Source of the DNA: Apostichopus japonicus
Taxonomy: Eukaryota; Echinodermata; Holothuroidea; Aspidochirotida; Stichopodidae
NCBI RefSeq assembly: GCF_037975245.1
Contig: NC_092578.1
Location: 14,368,321-14,432,320, forward strand
Direction: 5' to 3'
Length of the DNA: 64,000 bases
Within the stretch, counting starts at the first letter, position 1. Each line of letters opens with the position of its first letter. Below the pieces are notes generated by a model, which saw only the letters and a list, made by a program, of their open reading frames with translations, was not told the origin of the DNA and did not search any database. Positions 58,725-64,000 of the stretch are shown one piece after another. Made by a program: the position numbers and the translations under genes.

Positions 58725-59020
58725 CAGGGCGCGTTGCCAGGAATTTGCCAAGGGAGGGGCGAAACTGTAGATTCGGCATTGCAAACTATCTAAGCGTAGC
58801 GCCACCATGTTTAGCGCGAAGCGTTCAAGAAAATTTTGGCTGAAAATGCCTCCCAGATCGTTGGAAATGGCACTTCCCAGGCCTTGTAAGTTGCATCTTA
58901 GCAGTTTCTCTTTGAAACTACTAGCGATATCATAAAAACATTAAAAACAAAATATAAAAAATATGTTCAGGGGGGTGCGGCTGCCCCTTCGCACCCCCCC
59001 CCCCCTTGGCTACGCGCCTG
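58725..59020. mobile_element. hAT-like element inserted in the LINE
   Basis: A 296-bp element with ends CAGGGCGCGTTGCCAGGA and CTTGGCTACGCGCCTG and a perfect 8-bp duplication AGGACATT (58717-58724 and 59021-59028). It contains the AAGCGTAGCGCCACCATG...AGCGCGAAGCG block at 58790-58822. It is younger than the LINE. Confidence 0.9.
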
Positions 59021-59636
59021 AGGACATTAAGGTTTTACAAAATATGTAACTAGGAAGTGCGATATCCCGCCTCCAGTACATTTATAGGCAGAGATCAGAT
59101 AAAACAATTACAGACTGCTTGAAACCGTAAGGTCAATCCTGGTGCATTATTTATAATAGCGTATAGGTTGATGTAGTTGTGTGAGAAAAGGTTAATGCAG
59201 GAATTTGTTCTTTTATCCACCACGAGCATATACCAAACCCGTCTTTTCCATGTTGGATAAGATGTACGATACCTATATTGGCGGCAGCGGTCAAACTCAT
59301 ATCAATGATTCAGATGGGGTGTCCATTTCCATGCCGTTGCCTACTGATTACTTTTGAACACAATTTGACAACAGTACCAAGTGTAAGGATCTAAACAACT
59401 TAAAGAATAACACAGAAACACTTCGGACTCATTGATGTGATTTTTAAACTTGCTCAATTCTTTTCATGCAGGGCGCATATAAAATGAGATGTATTTCGTA
59501 CTGGTTTTGTGTAGCTATATAAAGCTGATCATCATCATTTTTACACGTATAGGCTATCGGTATTGATGGAGTTTGTGCATCTCGACTTATGCGAAAATGT
59601 GTTGTTGCTACTGATAATATTTATGACTAGACTTAC

Positions 59637-60884
59637 TTGTCGGAATACATGACAATCCACAGACGCCATCGCACACACAGGGTCTGCCGCCAGTGGCGTC
59701 GCCAAGGGGGGCCAGGGGGGCACGTACCCCCCCCCCCCGGAAAACCTAGTGCCCCCGAGTGCCCCCCCCATCTGAGATTTGGGTTGGTAAAATTATATAT
59801 ATATATATTTTGTTATATTCAACTCGCATCATCTGAGTTGGTTTTTCATAAGGACAAAGAAGCACAGTAATTCGTATTTTCTTCAAATGAGTTGCACAGA
59901 GACAAGCAGAAATATTATACCTTTATTCTTCTCTCAGGTATTACTCTTCCAAGTTCATTCTATTCCTTTTTTAATGCAGTTGACTCATTGTCATGCTGCT
60001 TGTGTGCATTTGTCATATGGGTGAGAGTGTTTGTCTGCTGTCTGTGTGTGTCTTTTACCTCCCGTGAATTGGATGCCTGTGAAATGCCGAAAATCTGGAC
60101 CTGCTGTGAGAAGGGAGGGTACTGCAGTATGTTGCCTTGGTCTGAGGTTGACAGGTTAGGAGCCGACGAAATGTGAGAATGTGAGGGTCCACAGGCACCA
60201 TACTTGCCTATATTTGTGGACCCATATATTAACTCTGTTGTGTAGGGGGTGCAGAGGTCATTTGAGGTCAGATGCTTGTAGGAAAAAATGGCGAATGTTC
60301 ACACCTGCATACTGAGCCATACTCGATGTGTGATCAAACTTTGGATTGCATGGTGAGATCCCTGATAGGAGCCAATAACGATGCTGGAACCTTTTACATC
60401 TTAATAGATAATGGGAGAAAACGAGAAGGACAAGAAAGGAGTCGGGGGTCATGCACACATTAATTCAACAAATGTAGGTTCTATTGATAGGGTTAGGCAT
60501 AATATCGACAGCATGTGGTTCATATCCTCTGCAAAATTCTGCGCGTTGTTAAAATCATTACCTCAAAAATAGCAATTTCTGGAGATATCTTCAGATCGAA
60601 TTTAGCATCAAATGTGGCACCATTTTGCATCTAGCCCATCCTCCGTATGCGAAAATTTTCCAAAGGGGAGGGGGACACCCCCTCCCCTTAGACCCCTCCC
60701 CCAGGACGGCGATCCGTATCCACCTAAGTGCCCCCCATCAAATGCTGGTGCCCCCCCTGTGCCCCCCCAGACTGAAAAGTCTGGTGACGCCACTGTCTGC
60801 CGCGTAAACAGTCGTCAGCGGTTACACATGTCTTCAAACATGTTCGACGGAGTGCCGTAACCTGTGCTGCGTCTCTATTGCATT
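59637..60884 (-). pseudogene. WAP-like cysteine-rich exon split by a transposon
   Basis: Two pieces, 60804-60884 and 59637-59690, form one phase 1-1 exon of 135 nt once the insertion and one copy of its 8-bp duplication are left out. The acceptor is TTTTGTTTGCAG and the donor GTAAGT. The first piece gives CNRDAAQVTALRRTC, then LKTCVTADDC; the second ends in VCDGVC, GLSCIPT. The eight cysteines in C-C-C-C-C-C-C-C order and the CVTADDC...C.CDGVCGLSC run resemble a WAP four-disulfide core, with CVC in place of the usual CC pair. WAP modules are often protease inhibitors or antimicrobial. As it stands the exon cannot be read through. It lies between sushi exons at 61490 and 55584. Confidence 0.75.
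59691..60795. mobile_element. hAT-like element inside a coding exon
   Basis: A 1,105-bp element with ends CAGTGGCGTCGCCAAGG and GGTGACGCCACTG, flanked by a perfect 8-bp duplication TCTGCCGC (59683-59690 and 60796-60803). The duplication is host exon sequence. It contains CACCATTTTGCATCTAG-like and GGGGAGGGGGACACCCCCTC subterminal motifs shared with the elements at 53761 and 56090. The short plus-strand ORF at 59892-60176 has no domain. Confidence 0.92.
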
Positions 60885-61489
60885 CTGCAAACAAAATATT
60901 AATTATCGTTAGAATCGACTGAGAATTATTTAATAGCTTTAGATGTAAACTTAGAGTTACACATTTGAAAGATGTGAAAACCTCCCATTGGTGCTGTAAG
61001 CAACAGCCTGGGGATTGGGAAGAAAAACGCGAAATCAATACGTTTGACCTACATACCCACACACAAGAGAAGGATTCATGAAGCGTGGGGAAAATGAGAT
61101 TTATTACACGGCGATCTGTACACGTTTGTACTATACTTACCTCAGGAAATTACTCTGAGTTATGTTATGACTTTGAGTCACTTCGATCATGGCAAGAAAT
61201 ATTCATGCATTCTTTTCTTTCGTCTAAGGTCTAATTCTTAAGAAGGGGTTCATGTGCCCACCCCCCCCCCCACCACCCACCTCGATCGTCAGTCGGAATG
61301 TTAACATTCAGTCTGGGAAATAGGCTAGCCACTCCAATGGATATAAAACCCCTTTTCAGACTCACACATAGATCAAGGGAATTATTAGCACAACCTTGAG
61401 AATCGCCTTCACCGACCCCCAGAAAACACCCCTCCTCTATAACAATCTTGATTAGCACCTGACCCTGTAATCAAGGTCGATGCCCTTAC

Positions 61490-61663
61490 CACAAGAAAAA
61501 TCATTGGTCGCGTTCCACTCTTTGGTTTCTAGACACTCCAGATGGGCGTTACCACTTAGTACGTATCCAAAAGAGCAAGAGAAAGTCGCAGTTGAACCAA
61601 CTGTTCTGTTTACAGGGTCGTATATAACATTACCATTCTCCGGGGTTTCGAAAAATTCACAAA
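61490..61663 (-). CDS. sushi (CCP) domain exon, third cluster
   Basis: A 174-nt minus-strand exon, acceptor TTTCTCGGTGTAG, donor GTAAGG, phase 1-1. It encodes VCEFFETPENGNV, TATFSCSFGYVLSG, HLECLETKEW and FSCG, all four cysteines with the conserved tryptophan. It is a different sushi type from the three near 30 kb. The open frame extends further upstream to an ATG at 61778, but that stretch lacks a signal peptide and overlaps intron, so the exon boundary at 61663 is preferred. Confidence 0.82.
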
Positions 61664-61805
61664 CTACACCGAGAAAGTTTTCGGTTGGGCATTGAAGGGA
61701 GTTCAGAGGTTTTAAATTACAGTAAATACTTAACAGTTCATAGAAAACGATTATTAAATGTTTTGCTTTAACGTTCATTCCTATGTAACGTTATGTAACG
61801 TTCAT

Positions 61806-61895
61806 CGCACACATACGTCACACTGTTTGGATATGTATATACTCCCTCTATTATACCTCCGTTATTGATGTCGCCTGGATATCCACAGCATTTAG
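61806..61895 (-). pseudogene. truncated type 2 sushi exon
   Basis: Matches the first half of the 30081-30254 exon: acceptor TTTCAG, then CCGYPGDINNGG, VYTYPNSVTYVC. The match stops after the second cysteine, where the sequence changes to GATGAACGTTACATAACG repeats, and no donor or second half follows. It is a broken exon left from rearrangement, between two intact sushi exons. Confidence 0.85.
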
Positions 61896-62035
61896 CTGAA
61901 ATAGGAAAATCAATGGCAGTATATTATTTGAAGAATTTCAAAACTTATCCTAGATGATAACCGCGGGCATTAGCTTTCGTTGGAATAACTAATACTTTAA
62001 ATACATATTCATATAGGTCGCCAAATTCGACTCAC

Positions 62036-62209
62036 CCGTGCATACAGGAACATCTGCGCTCCACGTTTCATCACTCTGGCAAGTGAGGACAGACTCCCCA
62101 ATAAGGCTAAATCCTTGATCACACGAAAATTCCACTCTATCATTATATCCAGTTCCAGAACTATCTTTGCGAACATTTTCTGGTGCAACAAGCGGTGGAC
62201 ATTGTACAG
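62036..62209 (-). CDS. sushi (CCP) domain exon, type 3, third cluster
   Basis: A 174-nt phase 1-1 minus-strand exon; acceptor TTTGTTCATCAG, donor GTGAGT. It encodes VQCPPLVAPENV, VEFSCDQGFSLIG, VLTCQSDETW, VPVC. It is close to 29054-29227 and 35322-35495. Here it follows the type 1 exon directly, whereas near 30 kb the order is type 1, type 2, type 3. Confidence 0.87.
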
Positions 62210-62285
62210 CTGATGAACAAATATAAAGTAACAATCAAAATATGCAAACAGTCAGTTTTAGACTGATAATCCCTGATAAACCCGA

Positions 62286-62288
<3 letters not shown>

Positions 62289-62344
<56 letters not shown>
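62289..62344. repeat. (TA)n microsatellite
   Basis: About 56 bp of uninterrupted TA in the intron between two sushi exons. Confidence 0.95.
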
Positions 62345-62348
<4 letters not shown>

Positions 62349-62686
62349 TATCATTGATAAACCGTGTCGCTTTAAGAATTAGAATGACTCAATATAGATC
62401 GGCGATCAAAGCAAAACACATCAACCAACCTGTAGCAAATCATTTCAATTTCCCAATAACTCGCTTGATCAGAACTAATATTTTGTATTATTTTATCATT
62501 GCGTTTTGCATGTAATACTAATATGGAAACAGTTAAGTCCATTTTTAAGACAGTTAAAAATCGGTACATTTGATAAAATTAAAGACAAAACGCGAGAAAG
62601 GCGGCTTTGAATGTTAATGAAGATGATACATAATATAGTTTAGGATAGAGATCAAACCTCTTGCAGAGTGGGATATCATTAATTAC

Positions 62687-62857
62687 CTCTACAATTGATG
62701 ACTTGCTCTAACCAACTCCCATCAACACATTGCATATAAGAGTTAGAGCCCGATACGTAACCGAGGTTACACGAGTAACGCAAACGTTCACCATTAGCGT
62801 AAGACTGTTTAACATCATGAGATGCGTTTTCAATATCTGGTGGATTTCGGCAGACAT
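62687..62857 (-). CDS. sushi (CCP) domain exon, type 1, third cluster
   Basis: A 171-nt minus-strand exon, acceptor TTCTTTCTAAAG, donor GTAATT, phase 1-1. It encodes VCRNPPDIENASHD, LRYSCNLGYVSG, MQCVDGSW and INC, complete and the same length as 30636-30806 but clearly diverged. It has no long ATG-started ORF. The upstream leader exon, if present, should lie to the right: none was recognised before the window ends, so this gene may start beyond 64000. Confidence 0.85.
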
Positions 62858-63282
62858 CTTTAGAAAGAACAAAACAGATAAAGAAGACGCTTACGTTTGA
62901 AATATTCTAAAACGAATCTTAACTTTGAACATTAAACTTAGGTAGGACTGCTTTTGAGCTTCTATATATTGCTATATCAAGCCAGGGTCTGGTACAGTCT
63001 TCAATATTCATCATTATATGATGAATATTATGATAATCATAACACTTGGGTAATATGCCCTCAATCACAGTTATACAAAGCCAATTTATACGCATTAATA
63101 CACCAGTAGAATTACTGTGGTCAAGTAGAACGGACTTCGCTTCGTGACACAAGATCCGGTGTTCGATTCCTACCTTCACCAACAGGACGAAACCGGTCGT
63201 GAAGTGGAATTTTTCAGGTGTGTTATTCTTTATTGTTTTACTATATATTTGTCATACCACTTGCTACACATGCAATTCTTAG

Positions 63283-63288
<6 letters not shown>

Positions 63289-63316
<28 letters not shown>
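63289..63316. repeat. (TA)n microsatellite
   Basis: About 28 bp of TA. Confidence 0.9.
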
Positions 63317-63320
<4 letters not shown>

Positions 63321-63367
63321 GAAAATCGTAATGAGTTGGAAAATCAAGAATAGTGAAAAAACTTTCA

Positions 63368-63439
63368 GCCTCCACCGGGATTCGAACCACGGGCCTCCCG
63401 CTCTGTACTCGGACACCCTAACCACTAGGCTATGGACGC
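63368..63439 (-). ncRNA. tRNA-like pseudogene or SINE head
   Basis: A 72-nt minus-strand sequence with acceptor arms GCGTCCA and TGGAGGC (6 of 7 pairs), box A-like TAGCCTAGTGGTTAGGGTG and box B-like GGTTCGAATCC. The anticodon loop would read GTACAGA (anticodon ACA if standard). The T stem has two mismatches, so it is not a sound tRNA gene. The D-arm wording TAGCCTAGTGGTTAG is common in tRNA-derived SINEs. A second box B-like GTGTTCGATTCC lies at 63160-63171. Confidence 0.5.
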
Positions 63440-63584
63440 TGATTGTATGTCCAGAGGTTCGAAACCGGTAAGGAAGATCGTAATTCCACTGTAGGCGTTT
63501 GTCACCTATATATCGAACAATACTAGTTCTGTTTTTCGTGACATATTTTGCCCTACTCTAGAGATCAATATATATTTTGCCCTA

Positions 63585-63588
<4 letters not shown>

Positions 63589-63663
<75 letters not shown>

Positions 63664-63717
63664 ATTTATATATATATATATTTATATATATATATATATA
63701 TATGTGGACATACATAA

Positions 63718-63807
<90 letters not shown>

Positions 63808-63832
63808 ATATATTTATATATATAATATAACG
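63589..63832. repeat. very long imperfect (TA)n tract
   Basis: About 240 bp of TA with occasional TTTA, TGTGGACATACA and GTATA interruptions. ORFs of IYIYIY type on both strands are artefacts. Such tracts are prone to cruciform formation and assembly error. Confidence 0.95.
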
Positions 63833-64000
63833 AAAATCCACGTTTACTCCAAAAGAAAATATTATTAGAGAAAACCAGAGAAATAAGATATGACTCATAA
63901 TTGACAAATAAGGAGTTGAGCCGTGAGGACTTATTAAAATACAAGTCTAAAAGTCCCAACACACGCATTCCGTTCGTTACCAGTTACAACCCCCTCATCA

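Noticed and set aside
63116-63183. Possible tRNA gene on the plus strand (GTGTTCGATTCC box B)
   Set aside because: Arms do not pair well enough; at most a relic near the tRNA-like sequence at 63368.
63548-63968. ORFs of IYIYIY type on both strands
   Set aside because: They are translations of the (TA)n tract and carry no information as proteins.

Overview
The window is eukaryotic: short coding exons with GT/AG splice sites, long AT-rich introns, long (TA)n tracts, several LINE remnants and many non-autonomous DNA transposons. Extracellular sushi (CCP/SCR), LDL-receptor class A and WAP-like modules, each encoded by its own phase 1-1 exon, point to an invertebrate animal. An echinoderm or other marine deuterostome is my best guess, inferred from domain content and repeat style rather than from a marker gene. 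No bacterial or viral genes were seen.

Layout. 1-14.3 kb: no convincing gene; repeat copies, a fold-back element of 12-bp repeats, hAT-like elements and a 678-bp tandem duplication. 14.7-15.7 kb: two weak candidate minus-strand exons. 19.8-35.5 kb: a minus-strand cluster of secreted-protein exons. It holds a signal-peptide exon plus two sushi exons present twice in a nearly identical 2.43-kb tandem duplication, followed downstream by further sushi exons and an LDLa exon. 38.9-43.8 kb: four plus-strand exon-like blocks of a conserved but unnamed family, with signs of decay. 44-50.4 kb: tandem-repeat arrays, two candidate minus-strand exons of unknown fold and a near-perfect palindrome. 50.9-55.3 kb: a diverged paralogue of the 20.1-27 kb intronic segment. 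55.6-62.9 kb: a third minus-strand sushi cluster with a WAP-like exon split by a transposon, a truncated sushi exon and a changed exon order. The right end carries very long (TA)n tracts and a tRNA-like relic.

Together the minus-strand exons look like a tandem, rapidly rearranging family of secreted complement-like mosaic proteins: signal peptide, several sushi domains, LDLa and WAP-like modules. Because all the module exons begin and end in phase 1, any of them can be lost, duplicated or reordered without a frameshift, and all three changes are visible here. Paralogous segments supply empty sites that date several transposon insertions. Exon joins are inferred from splice signals and phase; no transcript evidence was available.
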